From: Citrifermentans bremense R1
GTDB taxonomy: Bacteria > Desulfobacterota > Desulfuromonadia > Geobacterales > Geobacteraceae
DNA: 64,000 nucleotides
Assembly (NCBI RefSeq): GCF_000426865.1
Contig: NZ_AUGE01000023.1
Span: 1-64,000 of the forward strand
Direction of reading: 5' to 3'
Below the pieces are notes generated by a model that made no database searches, had not been told where the DNA came from, and worked only from the letters and a program-made list of their open reading frames with translations. Every line of letters begins with the position of its first letter. The stretch's first letter is position 1. Positions 7,643 through 16,747 of this stretch are shown one piece after another. The position numbers and the translations under genes are program-made.

Positions 7643-8526
7643 TATTGACGGCAAGGGTAGATGCAGAACTAGCAGGGACACGGTTGGACGACGCGGCGAA
7701 GACGCTTTTCCCGCAGTACTCGAAGGGCGAGATCCGGCGCATCATCGACTGGGGCGGCTGTTACCTCTCGCAGACGCTGGTGCGGGTGGCTTCTCGCACC
7801 GTGAAGGAGGGGGAGGAGGTCGCCCTCGGGATCATGGAGGCTGAGCGCTGCATCGAGCTCGCCTATAAAAAGGAAGAGCTCCTCTACGAGGACAAGGATT
7901 TCCTGGCGGTCTACAAGGCGGCCGGTTTCAACAGCCAGCGCACCCCGTACCAGTTGAAGGGTACGGTGGAGTACGCTGTGGAATGCTACATGAAGAGCAT
8001 CGGGCTCAGGGATCCGTCGCGCGTGGTGCACCGGCTGGATCGCGGCACGAGCGGCGTGATGTTTTTCCCCAAGCACAAGCAGGCAGCGACCCTGATCTCG
8101 AACCTGCTCAAGGATGGGAAGGTGCAGAAGACCTATTGGGCGCTGGTGTCCGGTTCGCCGGACCAGCAGAGCTGGAAGGTGGACGCGCCGCTGGGGAAGG
8201 TGAGCAAGTTCAAGTACGGAGTAGCCCTGAATGGGAAGCCGGCGAGGACGCTGTTCCGGGTGGTCGGCGAGGGGGCGGGGGTGACCGCGGTGGAGGCGAA
8301 GCCTTTGACCGGACGCACGCACCAGATCCGGGTGCACCTGGCACACTCCGGTTTTCCCATCATCGGGGACGAGACCTACGGCGGCATACCTGCTGCCCGG
8401 ATGATGCTGCACTGCCGCGGCATGCGCTTTACCGGGGCGAGGGGAAAGCTCATCGAGGCATTCGCCCCCATCGATGCGGACTTCAGGGCGGCTGCAAGTG
8501 AGGGGATCTGGGAAGAGAGCGTTTAA
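7639..8526 (+). CDS. RluA-family 23S rRNA/tRNA pseudouridine synthase
   Basis: This 295-residue protein has an N-terminal S4-like domain (residues 8-60: RLDDAAKTLFPQYSKGEIRRII). The RluA catalytic domain carries the HRLDRGTSG motif, whose Asp is the nucleophile, near residue 132, followed by K-YWALV and GRTHQIRVHLAHSGFPIIGD. It isomerises uridine in rRNA or tRNA; which site cannot be told. It follows the Nudix gene with an ATGA overlap. A C-rich palindrome (about 8545-8575) follows the stop. Confidence 0.9.
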   Translation: MILTARVDAELAGTRLDDAAKTLFPQYSKGEIRRIIDWGGCYLSQTLVRVASRTVKEGEEVALGIMEAERCIELAYKKEELLYEDKDFLAVYKAAGFNSQRTPYQLKGTVEYAVECYMKSIGLRDPSRVVHRLDRGTSGVMFFPKHKQAATLISNLLKDGKVQKTYWALVSGSPDQQSWKVDAPLGKVSKFKYGVALNGKPARTLFRVVGEGAGVTAVEAKPLTGRTHQIRVHLAHSGFPIIGDETYGGIPAARMMLHCRGMRFTGARGKLIEAFAPIDADFRAAASEGIWEESV

Positions 8527-8650
8527 ACCAGGGAAAATCTTCCCCCCTCCCGACCTCCCCCCTCAGGGGGGAGGAGAGTATGGCGCACGGCGGCGTGGGC
8601 GGCTGATCTGTTCACTTTGAAGGGAAGGTCAACTATAGCGGAGGTAGTGA

Positions 8651-9100
8651 ATGAAGAAGAAATTGCTCTTAGTATTGGTGCCGGCGGTTTTGATCATTGC
8701 AGGTGCACTTGGCGTTTGGGCCAACGAGCAGATTGCGGTGCAGCCCGGGTGCAGCAAATGCGCGAAAGCGGAGACGGCTCCGGTGCAGGCCCAGCCGGGA
8801 TGCCCGAAGTGCGCGAAACAACAGCCTGCTGATGGGAACGCCGCTGCACCCTGCCCCAACTGCGTCAAGGCGGGAGTGGATTGTCCTAACACGCCCAACT
8901 GCCCGAACTGCCCGAAAGCTGGGGCTGAGGTAAAAGCGGGACCGGGCTGCGCCAACTGCGCCAAGATGAAGGATGCAGCGGCAGCTTCCCCGGCGGGATG
9001 CGACAAATGCGCGAAGCTGAAGCAGCCGGCTGAGCAGCCTGCTGAGCAGCCGGTGCAGAAGCCGTGCTGCAACAAAGACAAGAAGTATCAGCCGCTCTAG
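8651..9100 (+). CDS. Exported protein with six CxxC motifs, unknown function
   Basis: This 149-residue protein has an Sec signal peptide (MKKK then a hydrophobic core; likely cleavage after VWA, about residue 24). The mature part is low-complexity, Pro/Ala/Lys-rich and carries 15 Cys, mostly as repeats of the form P-G-C-x-K-C-A-K. CxxC occurs six times (CSKC, CPKC, CPNC twice, CANC, CDKC), plus a terminal CC. None is followed by His, so these are not c-type haem sites. Metal binding (Zn, Cu, Fe-S) or a redox or thiol buffering role is possible. GGAGGTAGTGA precedes the ATG. Confidence 0.82.
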   Translation: MKKKLLLVLVPAVLIIAGALGVWANEQIAVQPGCSKCAKAETAPVQAQPGCPKCAKQQPADGNAAAPCPNCVKAGVDCPNTPNCPNCPKAGAEVKAGPGCANCAKMKDAAAASPAGCDKCAKLKQPAEQPAEQPVQKPCCNKDKKYQPL

Positions 9101-9107
9101 CCGGGTT

Positions 9108-9788
9108 TCACGCCAGCGGCCATTTGCTGGTGTGGGGATCGAACTCCGGCTCGGTAGCGGAATCGGAACCGCCAATCAGGAGCGCCCGCACGGGCGCTCC
9201 GTCCCCGCCTTTAAGCTTCAGCGGCAGACAGATGAGCTGGTAGTGCCCCGCCTTGATGCCTTCCAGGTTCAACCCCTCGATTACCAGTATGCCGTCTTCC
9301 AGCAAGGTGCGGTGTACGTCCCCCTCGCCGTGAAACCCTTCGATGGAGAGATAGTCTATCCCTACGAGCCTCACCCCTGCGTCCCGCAGGTACTGCGCGC
9401 CGTCTTTGGTGAGGGCGGCGTACTCTTCGGAAAATCCCTTTTGCTGCCAGAGCTTCGAGTTGTCCGTCTTCAGCAGCAGCCGCTCTTCCCCCTCGATGCG
9501 AAACTTCTCCAGTTCCTGGCGCCCGATTTCCTTAGTGCCGAGGATCTCCAGCACCAGCGCCTTGCCGATCACGGTTTCAAGTGCGATCTCGTCGACCGTG
9601 GTTCCGGCGTCGTCGAAATGGAACGGCGCGTCGAGGTGGGTGCCGCTGTGGCTTCCCATGCTGATGCGGGTGACGTTGGCGGAATCGCCCTGGGAGATGC
9701 GACTGAAGGGTTCGACGGTGATGCCGGGGTCGCCTGGGTAGATGGGGAGATCGCTGGAGAGGGAAACGGTAATGTCGTGGATTCGCAT
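9108..9788 (-). CDS. Cyclase-family metal hydrolase (kynurenine formamidase-like)
   Basis: This 226-residue protein belongs to the cyclase family (PF04199-type), with the metal-binding signature HSGTHLDAPFHF near residues 47-58 and IHDITVSLSSDLPIYPGDP at the N-terminus. A second conserved GIDYLSIEGF region follows. Members include kynurenine formamidase and various amidohydrolases; no tryptophan-degradation gene is nearby, so the substrate stays open. It is convergent with the CxxC-protein gene, the two stops being only about 8 bases apart. Confidence 0.85.
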   Translation of the reverse strand: MRIHDITVSLSSDLPIYPGDPGITVEPFSRISQGDSANVTRISMGSHSGTHLDAPFHFDDAGTTVDEIALETVIGKALVLEILGTKEIGRQELEKFRIEGEERLLLKTDNSKLWQQKGFSEEYAALTKDGAQYLRDAGVRLVGIDYLSIEGFHGEGDVHRTLLEDGILVIEGLNLEGIKAGHYQLICLPLKLKGGDGAPVRALLIGGSDSATEPEFDPHTSKWPLA

Positions 9789-9846
9789 CGGAGCCTCCGG
9801 GGGGGGATTTGGGACGGGGGAAGTATAACCCGTACAAAATTCAAAT

Positions 9847-9965
9847 GCATCGCACGCGGATTACGCGGATAAAAAACGATTCCCGCGGATAAGACTTAAA
9901 GCTCTAGGATTTATCCGCCTTTATCCGCGTCATCCGTTAAATCCGTGTGAGATGCAGTTGGTTTA
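9847..9965. repeat. ATCCGCG inverted repeat, copy 1
   Basis: The left arm GCATCGCACGCGGATTACGC and right arm (ending GTGAGATGCAGTTGGTTTA) form a long imperfect palindrome with several GCGGAT / ATCCGC units. A related copy in opposite orientation lies at 24394-24565. The right edge includes the stop codon of hslO (TTA at 9963-9965). Confidence 0.8.
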
Positions 9966-10850
9966 GGCTTCCTGCTTTGCTGCCTCGGCTATGATCTGGT
10001 CGAGGTCGGCCTCGTCGAAAAGGTAATGCTCGCCGCAGAACTCGCAGGTCACTTCGCTTCCGTGCTGATCTTTCTTCATGGAACTTAGTTCTTTCTTCCC
10101 CATGGAGAGAAGGACGCGCTCAATCCGCTCGCGGCTACAACTGCAGGCAAACGCTATGTTCCTCTTCTCCAGGATGTCGTAGGGGATGCCGGCAAGAAGC
10201 TGCTCCAGAATCTGCTCGGGATTGCCTCCCTTGTGCAGCAAGTCGCTTAAGGGCGGCAGTTGCTCGATCCGCGTCATCAGCTCCTCGATCACCAGTGGGT
10301 CGACCGGCGGCACTGCCTGGATCAGGAATCCCCCGGCTGCGGCTACGGTCCCGTCCTGCTCGATGAACTCTGCGATGCCTACTGCGGACGGTATCTGCTC
10401 GCTTTCCACCAGGTAGAGGGCCAGGTCCTCGGCGATGCCGCTGGTATAGAGCTGCACGGTGCCGCGATATGGCTCTTTGAGCCCGAGATCCTTGGCGACG
10501 GTAAGAAAGCCGGCGCGCCCCAGCGCGTTGTTCACGTCCAACGCCCCGTCCGGACGCAGCAGGTGGACCTTCGGATCCCCGACGTAACCTCTGACGCTGC
10601 CGTTAGCGTCGGCTTCGATGACGATCTTCTTGAGGGGGCCGTTCCCCTCGAAACGCATGGCGACCCGCTGCCCGGTCTTCAAGAGAGCCCCCATGAGAGC
10701 ACCTGCCGTTATCCCTCTTCCCAGCGCGGCCGTGGCTGTGGGTAAGGTGTCGTGGCGTTTGCATATCGCGCCGACGGTTGCCGTGGTGACACAGGCAAGG
10801 GCCCTGACACTCCCCGATTTGGCAATCGCGCGAACTAGATAATCGGTCAT
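9963..10850 (-). CDS. hslO: Redox-regulated chaperone Hsp33
   Basis: This 295-residue protein is a cytosolic holdase activated by oxidation. The N-terminal folded domain is followed by the C-terminal zinc-binding redox switch CSC ([15 protein letters not shown], near residue 238) and CEFC (near residue 272), which is the canonical Cys-x-Cys plus Cys-x2-Cys set. The start overlaps the previous gene by 4 bases. With the two genes before it, it probably forms an operon. The stop codon lies at the edge of an intergenic repeat. Confidence 0.95.
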   Translation of the reverse strand: MTDYLVRAIAKSGSVRALACVTTATVGAICKRHDTLPTATAALGRGITAGALMGALLKTGQRVAMRFEGNGPLKKIVIEADANGSVRGYVGDPKVHLLRPDGALDVNNALGRAGFLTVAKDLGLKEPYRGTVQLYTSGIAEDLALYLVESEQIPSAVGIAEFIEQDGTVAAAGGFLIQAVPPVDPLVIEELMTRIEQLPPLSDLLHKGGNPEQILEQLLAGIPYDILEKRNIAFACSCSRERIERVLLSMGKKELSSMKKDQHGSEVTCEFCGEHYLFDEADLDQIIAEAAKQEA

Positions 10851-11404
10851 AGTACCACCCCCACCCTTCCTACAATTTCACCCTTCCTGAGCCAGAGCTC
10901 CTTGAGGGTTATAAAGTCCCAGATGCTGATCCCCTTCACCCGCTGCGCGAAAAGCTCGGCCAGTCGCGGCACCCGCGTCAGGTCGCACATGATGAGATCC
11001 CCCGAGCCGGAGAGAAAGGGAATGCGCTCCACCACCTTCTTGGTGAGCCAGTCGAAGTCGATGGGAGCGACATGGTCCAGCTTCAGAAATACGCTCTTCC
11101 TGGCGCTGCTGAATTCGATTCCCTGGATGGAGAAGGTGGCGGAAAACGGTATGGCGAAGGGGAGCAGCCGCTTTTTCATCTTCCCGGCGATCTCGCCGTA
11201 CCCGTCGAAGAGGACGATGCTGAACTCCTGGATCTCGTCGTCGATCAACTTGTTCAGGAACTCCCGCTGCAGGTAGGCCTGCGTGATGCGGAACTCCCGC
11301 CGGACCAGGAGGTCCTTCAGGCTCTGCTCCTGGACCAATTCCATGAAGGCCGGATCGCTTAGCCTGTTGTTGATCCGCTCTTTGATCTTGTCGAAGATTC
11401 CCAT
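10847..11404 (-). CDS. Conserved-looking hypothetical protein
   Basis: This 185-residue protein starts [20 protein letters not shown], two bases after the U32 peptidase stop, and overlaps hslO by 4 bases. That spacing suggests translation coupling and a real gene. It is predicted soluble, with an amphipathic N-terminal helix, a central beta-rich part ([27 protein letters not shown]) and a hydrophobic C-terminus. No motif or family is recognised. Confidence 0.78.
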   Translation of the reverse strand: MGIFDKIKERINNRLSDPAFMELVQEQSLKDLLVRREFRITQAYLQREFLNKLIDDEIQEFSIVLFDGYGEIAGKMKKRLLPFAIPFSATFSIQGIEFSSARKSVFLKLDHVAPIDFDWLTKKVVERIPFLSGSGDLIMCDLTRVPRLAELFAQRVKGISIWDFITLKELWLRKGEIVGRVGVVL

Positions 11405-11406
11405 GT

Positions 11407-13785
11407 CTAAACCAGGCCGGCGCTGTAGTTGAATTCGGAGGCGGCGTGGACCGCAACCCCTTTACGGTAGGCTTCCAGTGCCCGCTCCCGCTCCTCCGGC
11501 TGCAACTGCGACAGGTCGAGAAGGAAGCTGCCGCAACCCATCTGGCGCAGTTCGCTGCGGTACTGGGTGAGTGCGAAGGGCGTCTGGGCCGAGACCACGG
11601 TTAGGTGGTCCTTGACCTTTACCGAATAGAGATCACCACGGTCGGAGGCAAGCGGCGCATCGCCTTTGATCTCTTTTATGGCGATCTTCGAGGTGATCAC
11701 CGGAACGGGCGCGTAGAGCAAAACGCCACGCTCTATCTTCAGGTCGCTCGCCAGAAGCTGCCCCATGTTGGCCCGGTCGTCCTCCATGTACAGCGTGGCG
11801 CGCTTCACCCCCAGCTCCTGCCAGGACAAAAGCGCCTGACTGTTCAGCGAAAAGAGCCGGTAGTCGGTGTTCAGCTCGGCATCGGTCCCCTTGAAGAATT
11901 GGAATTGGGACAGGTTGGTGAGCTCGAAGCGCTTAAAGCCCCCGCGCATGATCATCTCCACCGCATCGCGGTAAAACTGGAGTTCCGCCTCGAAGATGAT
12001 GAAGGGGAGCTGCCAGATCACCTTGTCCTCGCCCCCTTTGAGCTTCCTGGCAAAGCCCTGGAACTGATGCATGTTCGCCTTGGAGACGGGGAGGACGACC
12101 GTGTCGACCTGGTCGCGGTGCAGCTCGTGCCAATCACGCACCTGCTCGATCTTGACGGCAAGCTCTTCCTTGCCCCTAAACGGCGCGGACTTTTGGCGCA
12201 CCAGGGAGGCGAGCGCTTCGGTCCTGCCGCTGGCGCTTCTTTGCTTCAAGGCACCGACGGACGCTTCCGCGAGCCAGGCGTAGAAGTTGCGCCGGATTTC
12301 TTTCAACCGGGGAGGGGGGATCATGATCGCCGGGAAATCTGGTGCCGATAGGGAGGCGAGGGTGAACTGGGTGTCGCCGCTTTTGGAGAACTGCGCCCTG
12401 AGCACCCCTTCCATGTCGCTGCTGCGGGAGGGTTCCAGCGGACCCAGCTCGAATTCGGTGGCGAAACGTTGCCCCAGCACCTCAGCCTCTATGCGCAGCG
12501 ACTGGTCCTGGTGCGACAGCTTGAGCTTGCAGGGGATGCTGTCGCCCTTGGCTGCCTCCAGCCTTTTCAGGCAGGCGTTCTCGCTCATGGTGAAGGCGGT
12601 TTCCGAGGAGACCTTGAAGACCGAGTCCCCCAGTTTGAACGGGAAGGGGGACGGGGTGGAGACCAGGGTGTTCTCCTTCACATTCATAACCTTCTTGCCG
12701 CCGAGGTAAAGCTCCTTGATGGTGAAGGCGCGCCCGGCCATGTCGCTTTTGGGCTGGACCCGGATACGGTCCCCAACGTGGAGGCGGTCGCGGGTGTCGA
12801 AGCTGATCCGGTTGCCGCGCATCTCGCGGATGTCGCCCAGGTAGCGGCCGGTCGCCCCCTTGATGGACGGGGTGGAGATGTCGGTCGGGTTGTGGGAGGC
12901 GAGGAACCCCTTGGTCGGAACGCGGCCGAAGGAAAGTTTCAAGAGCGCCTTCGCCTCGGCGACCGCGGCGTCGTAGGAATCCTGCGGCGCGTCTAGCACC
13001 ATGCGGTAGGCGCCGATGACGCTGGCTACGTACTCCGCCGATTTCATCCTCCCCTCGATCTTGAGCGAGGCGACTCCCGCCTCCATCAGCTGGGGGATCA
13101 TCTCTATGCTGGAGAAGTCGTTGGTGGAAAGGTAGTACCCTTCTTTTCCCTTGTGCTTGTACTGGCGGCGGCAGGGCTGCGCGCAGCGGCCGCGGTTGCC
13201 GCTGTGGCCCCCTAGGAACGAGGAGAAATAGCACTGGCCGGAGAAGGAGAAGCAGAGCGCGCCGTGGATGAAGCACTCGATTTCGGCCTTGCTTGAGGCA
13301 ACGATGGACTTGATCTCGTCGATGTGCAGCTCGCGGGCAAGCACCACGCGCTCGAACCCCAACTCCTCAAGCTGGCGTACCCCCAAGGAGTTGTGAATGG
13401 TCATCTGGGTGGAGGCGTGCAGCGGGATGCCCGGGAAGAACTCGCGTGCCAGGCGCGCCACCGCCATGTCCTGCAGGATGACCCCGTCAACCCGCATCGC
13501 TTCCAGCGCAGCCAGGTTGTCGATGAGCAGGGGGAGTTCAGATTCCTTTACCAGGGTGTTGATGGTGACGTAGGTCTTCTTCCCGAGGCTGTGGGCGTAG
13601 GCTGTCATGCGCTCCATCTGCGCCAGGGTGAAGTTCTTCGCCTTGGCGCGCGCGGAAAAGTCGCGCAGACCGGCATAGACGGCATCGGCCCCTTTCTCCA
13701 TGGCGGCGAAAAAAGCCTCCAGGGAGCCCGCGGGGGAAAGAAGTTCGGGTTTATTAACGACGATTTTTTTCTCTTTCATTGGCAT
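11407..13785 (-). CDS. U32-family peptidase (RlhA-like, long form)
   Basis: This 792-residue protein begins with the U32 catalytic-type TIM-barrel domain (PELLSPAGSLEAFFAAMEKGADAVYAGL). The family signature E-x-F-x-H-G-A-(L/M)-C (ECFIHGALCFSFSGQCYFSS, near residues 168-187) is followed by GRCAQPCRRQY, supplying a conserved Cys cluster. The long form with an extra C-terminal domain resembles E. coli RlhA (YhbU/YdcP group), implicated in hydroxylation of 23S rRNA C2501 with Fe-S involvement. True protease activity is doubtful for this branch. It is first gene of the U32-hypothetical-hslO set. Confidence 0.88.
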   Translation of the reverse strand: MPMKEKKIVVNKPELLSPAGSLEAFFAAMEKGADAVYAGLRDFSARAKAKNFTLAQMERMTAYAHSLGKKTYVTINTLVKESELPLLIDNLAALEAMRVDGVILQDMAVARLAREFFPGIPLHASTQMTIHNSLGVRQLEELGFERVVLARELHIDEIKSIVASSKAEIECFIHGALCFSFSGQCYFSSFLGGHSGNRGRCAQPCRRQYKHKGKEGYYLSTNDFSSIEMIPQLMEAGVASLKIEGRMKSAEYVASVIGAYRMVLDAPQDSYDAAVAEAKALLKLSFGRVPTKGFLASHNPTDISTPSIKGATGRYLGDIREMRGNRISFDTRDRLHVGDRIRVQPKSDMAGRAFTIKELYLGGKKVMNVKENTLVSTPSPFPFKLGDSVFKVSSETAFTMSENACLKRLEAAKGDSIPCKLKLSHQDQSLRIEAEVLGQRFATEFELGPLEPSRSSDMEGVLRAQFSKSGDTQFTLASLSAPDFPAIMIPPPRLKEIRRNFYAWLAEASVGALKQRSASGRTEALASLVRQKSAPFRGKEELAVKIEQVRDWHELHRDQVDTVVLPVSKANMHQFQGFARKLKGGEDKVIWQLPFIIFEAELQFYRDAVEMIMRGGFKRFELTNLSQFQFFKGTDAELNTDYRLFSLNSQALLSWQELGVKRATLYMEDDRANMGQLLASDLKIERGVLLYAPVPVITSKIAIKEIKGDAPLASDRGDLYSVKVKDHLTVVSAQTPFALTQYRSELRQMGCGSFLLDLSQLQPEERERALEAYRKGVAVHAASEFNYSAGLV

Positions 13786-13863
13786 CTGGCTAGAGTACCG
13801 GAAGGGTGGTGGCGGGTCAAGGGAGATGTCGGAGGGGGGGAAAGGCGAGATAAAGATAAAGAT

Positions 13864-13899
13864 AAAGGGGGACTGGCTCCGAAGGTGCCTGTCCCCTTT
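13864..13899. repeat. GGGGACTGGCTCCG dispersed palindrome, copy 1
   Basis: AAAGGGGGACTGGCTCCGAA followed by GGTGCCTGTCCCCTTT forms a hairpin with outer arms AAAGGGGGAC / GTCCCCTTT and an inner GGCTCC / GGTGCC mismatch region. A GATAAA triplet-type run precedes it. A second copy is at 19121-19151. Confidence 0.75.
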
Positions 13900-13949
13900 G
13901 ATTGAGACTTAGACAGCCGCGGGGGCGGGCCAGTTGCTGGGGGCGCCGG

Positions 13950-14450
13950 TCATTTCTGCTGGACCGGGAGATAGCGGTACAGCTTGCGCTTTTTGGAGTA
14001 GTCGGCGAGGGAAAGGAGGTCGGATTGACTGATGGCCCAAACACTCCCTTCTTTCTCCAGTTTGATGGACTTGGTGACGAACTGGGTACCGGGTACGCTC
14101 CCCTCGAAGCCGAGACGCGCACGAACCACGGCTTTTCCCTCTCCTTTCGAAGAGACTTCGACGTCCTGCATTTTCTCCCAGCAGCACGCGGGGCGGCGCG
14201 GGGCGGCGGAGAGCTTCCTGGCGAAGGTTTCCTTGCTTTCCCTTCCCCCGGTGGTCCGCCCGTACAGCTCGTCGTAGCTGCCGTCACGCCACAGATCGAG
14301 GATCTTCTCGAAATCCCCCAGGACTTCCTGGTTGGAAGCGACGCCGCTTTGGGCTGCGCCGGTTGCAGTGCGCCTGCCCCTCTCTTTGGCGGATAAGGAT
14401 AATGGAGACGAGAGTACCAGTATCAGGGTCAGCAGGGCGAGTATGCGCAT
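13950..14450 (-). CDS. Exported hypothetical protein
   Basis: This 166-residue protein has an Sec signal peptide (MRILALLTLILVLSSPLSLSA, cleavage near residue 21). The mature part has an early helical segment (EVLGDFEKILDLWRDGSYDEL), then a beta-rich domain ending SLADYSKKRKLYRYLP. Its overall shape could be NTF2-like, but this is a guess. GGAGG lies 7 bases before the ATG. The frame runs on for 148 codons upstream through palindromic repeats that are not credible coding sequence. Confidence 0.78.
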   Translation of the reverse strand: MRILALLTLILVLSSPLSLSAKERGRRTATGAAQSGVASNQEVLGDFEKILDLWRDGSYDELYGRTTGGRESKETFARKLSAAPRRPACCWEKMQDVEVSSKGEGKAVVRARLGFEGSVPGTQFVTKSIKLEKEGSVWAISQSDLLSLADYSKKRKLYRYLPVQQK

Positions 14451-14910
14451 TGGCAACCTCCGGGCGAAACACCGGCTAAGCATATCGCAACGGGGACCTC
14501 GCGCCACCCCAAGGCAAATCCCCTGTCCCCCCTTCGCAAAGGGGGGGGCGTTAGGTCTCTTGCTGCGCTTCGTAGACAGATCAGCTCCAGGCGCCCTCGA
14601 AATTCCAGGAACCTTTGAAAAAGCCGAGACAATTCTCCCCCCTTTTTGATCTCGTTCCCAAGGTCCACCTTGGGAATGCAAGGCCTCTGCTAAGCTCCGG
14701 CTTCCGCTTGGTGCAAAGCTGGAGCTTTGCGTTGCCGTGGGTTCCCAAGCTGGAGCTTGGGAACCAGAGGGGCTCCCCCCTTTGCGAAGGGGGGCGGGGG
14801 GGGATTTGTCTCTGGCGTACTTATTCGCGATCCCTGTCCTGGAGGAGGCCAGGAGGGGGATACCCCCCTCCCTGCCCCTGATCCCTGCTTCCATCTTATG
14901 GAGATCCCGG
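14451..14910. repeat. Cluster of palindromic intergenic repeats
   Basis: No gene is visible. The stretch contains two copies of the GGCAAATCCCC...CCTTCGCAAAGGGGG palindrome, in opposite orientation (about 14513-14549 and 14773-14810). Between them lie TTCCCAAGGTCCACCTTGGG, GCAAAGCTGGAGCTTTGC and TTCCCAAGCTGGAGCTTGGG, each a perfect or near-perfect hairpin. The cluster separates two minus-strand genes. Confidence 0.8.
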
Positions 14911-15936
14911 CTACGCGCCGAGTGTTTTGTCCGCGGCTTCTGCGAAGAGCCGCAGCTTGTCCATCAAGGCCTGGAACTTCTTCGGCTTGAGCGACTGGGG
15001 TCCGTCGGAGGATGCCTTCTCCGGATCCGGATGCACCTCGATGATGAGCCCGTCGGCGCCTGCGGCTACCGCGGCGAAGGACATGGGCGCTATGTAGTGG
15101 TAATTGCCGGTGCCGTGGGAGGGGTCGATGACGATGGGAAGATGCGTCTTCGACTTCAAAACGGGAATGGCGGAGAGGTCGAGGGTGTTTCTGGTGGCGG
15201 TCTCGAAGGTCCTGATGCCGCGCTCGCAGAGAATGACGGACTGGTTCCCCTCGCTCATGATGTACTCGGCGCTCATCAGGAACTCCTGGATGGTTATGGA
15301 CATGCCGCGCTTCAAGAGGATCGGCTTGTCGATCTGCCCGACCTTCTTCAGCAGGGCGAAGTTCTGGGAGTTGCGCGCCCCGATCTGGAGCATGTCTGAG
15401 TAGGAGGCGACGAGATCCACGGAATCAGGGTCGATGACCTCGGTGACGAAGGGAAGGCCGGTTGTCTCCCTGGCTTTTGCCAAAAGCTTAAGCCCTTCTT
15501 CCTCGAGCCCCTGGAAGGAGTAGGGGGAGGTGCGGGGCTTGAAGGCGCCGCCGCGCAGCATCTGGGCGCCGGCCGCCTTGACGGCGATGGCCGACTCGAT
15601 GATCTGCTCTTCGTTTTCGACGGAGCATGGTCCCGCCATCACCACCAGCTCCTTGCCGCCGATGGCGAGGGTATCGGAGATGCGGACGATGCTCGCCTCT
15701 TTCTTAACTTCCTTGGAGGCGAGCTTGTAGGGCTGCAGGATGGGGACGACGCTCTCGACCCCCTGCATCGACTCCAGCGTCTGCAAGACGCTCTTGCCAC
15801 GCTCGTCGCCGACTGCGCCGATGACGTCGCGGGTGGTGCCATGGATGATGTGCGGGGTGTACCCCAGTTCCTTGATCCTCTTGGTTACCGCATCGCGTTC
15901 TTTTTTGGCCGCTCCTGCTTTCATGACTACGATCAT
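14911..15936 (-). CDS. aroF: 3-deoxy-7-phosphoheptulonate (DAHP) synthase
   Basis: This 341-residue protein condenses phosphoenolpyruvate and erythrose-4-phosphate in the first step of the shikimate pathway. It is the type I-beta form: a ferredoxin-like regulatory domain (residues 1-70, [17 protein letters not shown]...) precedes the barrel. Barrel motifs are [61 protein letters not shown] and [15 protein letters not shown] precedes the ATG. A terminator-like hairpin lies in the leader (15961-15997), so attenuation is possible. Confidence 0.93.
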   Translation of the reverse strand: MIVVMKAGAAKKERDAVTKRIKELGYTPHIIHGTTRDVIGAVGDERGKSVLQTLESMQGVESVVPILQPYKLASKEVKKEASIVRISDTLAIGGKELVVMAGPCSVENEEQIIESAIAVKAAGAQMLRGGAFKPRTSPYSFQGLEEEGLKLLAKARETTGLPFVTEVIDPDSVDLVASYSDMLQIGARNSQNFALLKKVGQIDKPILLKRGMSITIQEFLMSAEYIMSEGNQSVILCERGIRTFETATRNTLDLSAIPVLKSKTHLPIVIDPSHGTGNYHYIAPMSFAAVAAGADGLIIEVHPDPEKASSDGPQSLKPKKFQALMDKLRLFAEAADKTLGA

Positions 15937-15960
15937 ACTCGCTCCCCTTTTGGTCCCCGA

Positions 15961-15997
15961 AAGAGAAAAGGCCGGAAGGATTTCTCCCCCGGCCTCA
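15961..15997 (-). terminator. Terminator-like hairpin in the DAHP synthase leader
   Basis: On the minus strand AGGCCGG (13-base loop) CCGGCCTTTTCTCTTT resembles an intrinsic terminator located 25-61 bases upstream of the aroF start. A minus-strand 18-codon frame (16052-15996, GTG start, containing one Trp and one Tyr codon) ends at the base of the stem and could be a leader peptide. That part is weak. Confidence 0.5.
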
Positions 15998-16283
15998 AGT
16001 ATTCGTAGAATGATGCTGCGAACCGTAAAGTAGGGGGAGGATCCAGTCCACCCCGGCTTTCGGTTCGTAATTTAGTACCAGCTACCTAAACTTACACCTC
16101 TACCCGGGGCGACGGCCTAAAATAAAAGCCGTACCAAAAGTAAAAGTTAGTAAAGGTAAAGTAGCCAGTGTTGATCATGGTTGCCTAAATGCCATCTCAT
16201 GGCCTCAATGTCAAGAAAAAAGTTGGCGCCGTTGCGACTCAAGTTGTTTGACAATCCGCAGCCTTTCCGCTAATTTGACCGGA
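15998..16283. other. Divergent intergenic region upstream of aroF and the DedA-like gene
   Basis: No gene is seen beyond the possible aroF leader. A small hairpin ACGGC CTAAAATAAAA GCCGT lies at about 16109-16129. The rest is AT-richer and should carry the two divergent promoters, which I could not place with confidence. Confidence 0.5.
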
Positions 16284-16733
16284 ATGCAAGACTGGCTGGT
16301 CAACTACGGGCTCTATTCCCTGTTTATACTGAGCTTTCTCGCCTCTACGCTTTTGCCGCTGGGTTCGGAGTGGATGGTGGTGACGATGCTTTTGGCGGGG
16401 GAAAAGGCCTGGGCCGTCGTCGCCGTTGCCACCGCGGGAAATTACCTGGGAGCGCTCAGCACCTACTGGATCGGGCTCTACGGCGGGGATTTCCTCAAGC
16501 GGCGCGTGCTCCGCATGGACGACGCCAGCACCCAAAAGGCCGAGAGGTTCTACCATCGCTTCGGTTCCATTTCCCTTCTATTCAGCTTTTTGCCTGTGAT
16601 AGGCGATCCGCTTTGCCTGGTCGGGGGCGTGTTAAAGATAAGCTTCGTCCGCTTCACCCTCTTGGTTGCCTCCGGCAAGCTGGCCCGCTACGCGGCGGTT
16701 GCCTGGTTCACCCTGAAGGGGGCGGCACTCTGA
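16284..16733 (+). CDS. DedA/YqaA-family small membrane protein
   Basis: This 149-residue integral membrane protein has about four hydrophobic segments. It carries the SNARE-associated/DedA-type pattern with STLLPLGSEWMVVTMLLAG, NYLGALSTYWIG and the short amphipathic stretch FLKRRVLRMDDAST, resembling E. coli YqaA. DedA relatives move phospholipids or undecaprenyl phosphate; the role of this branch is not established. ATG at 16284 (MQDWLVNYG) is preferred; a TTG-initiated frame opens 12 codons earlier. The M16 peptidase gene starts 15 bases after its stop. Confidence 0.82.
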   Translation: MQDWLVNYGLYSLFILSFLASTLLPLGSEWMVVTMLLAGEKAWAVVAVATAGNYLGALSTYWIGLYGGDFLKRRVLRMDDASTQKAERFYHRFGSISLLFSFLPVIGDPLCLVGGVLKISFVRFTLLVASGKLARYAAVAWFTLKGAAL

Positions 16734-16747
16734 CTCCCGGAGGTTTG

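Noticed and set aside
16000-16110. T-box-like GGGGTGGAC on the minus strand before aroF
   Set aside because: The conserved T-box core (GGGTGGNACCGCG) is not matched and no specifier stem is visible.
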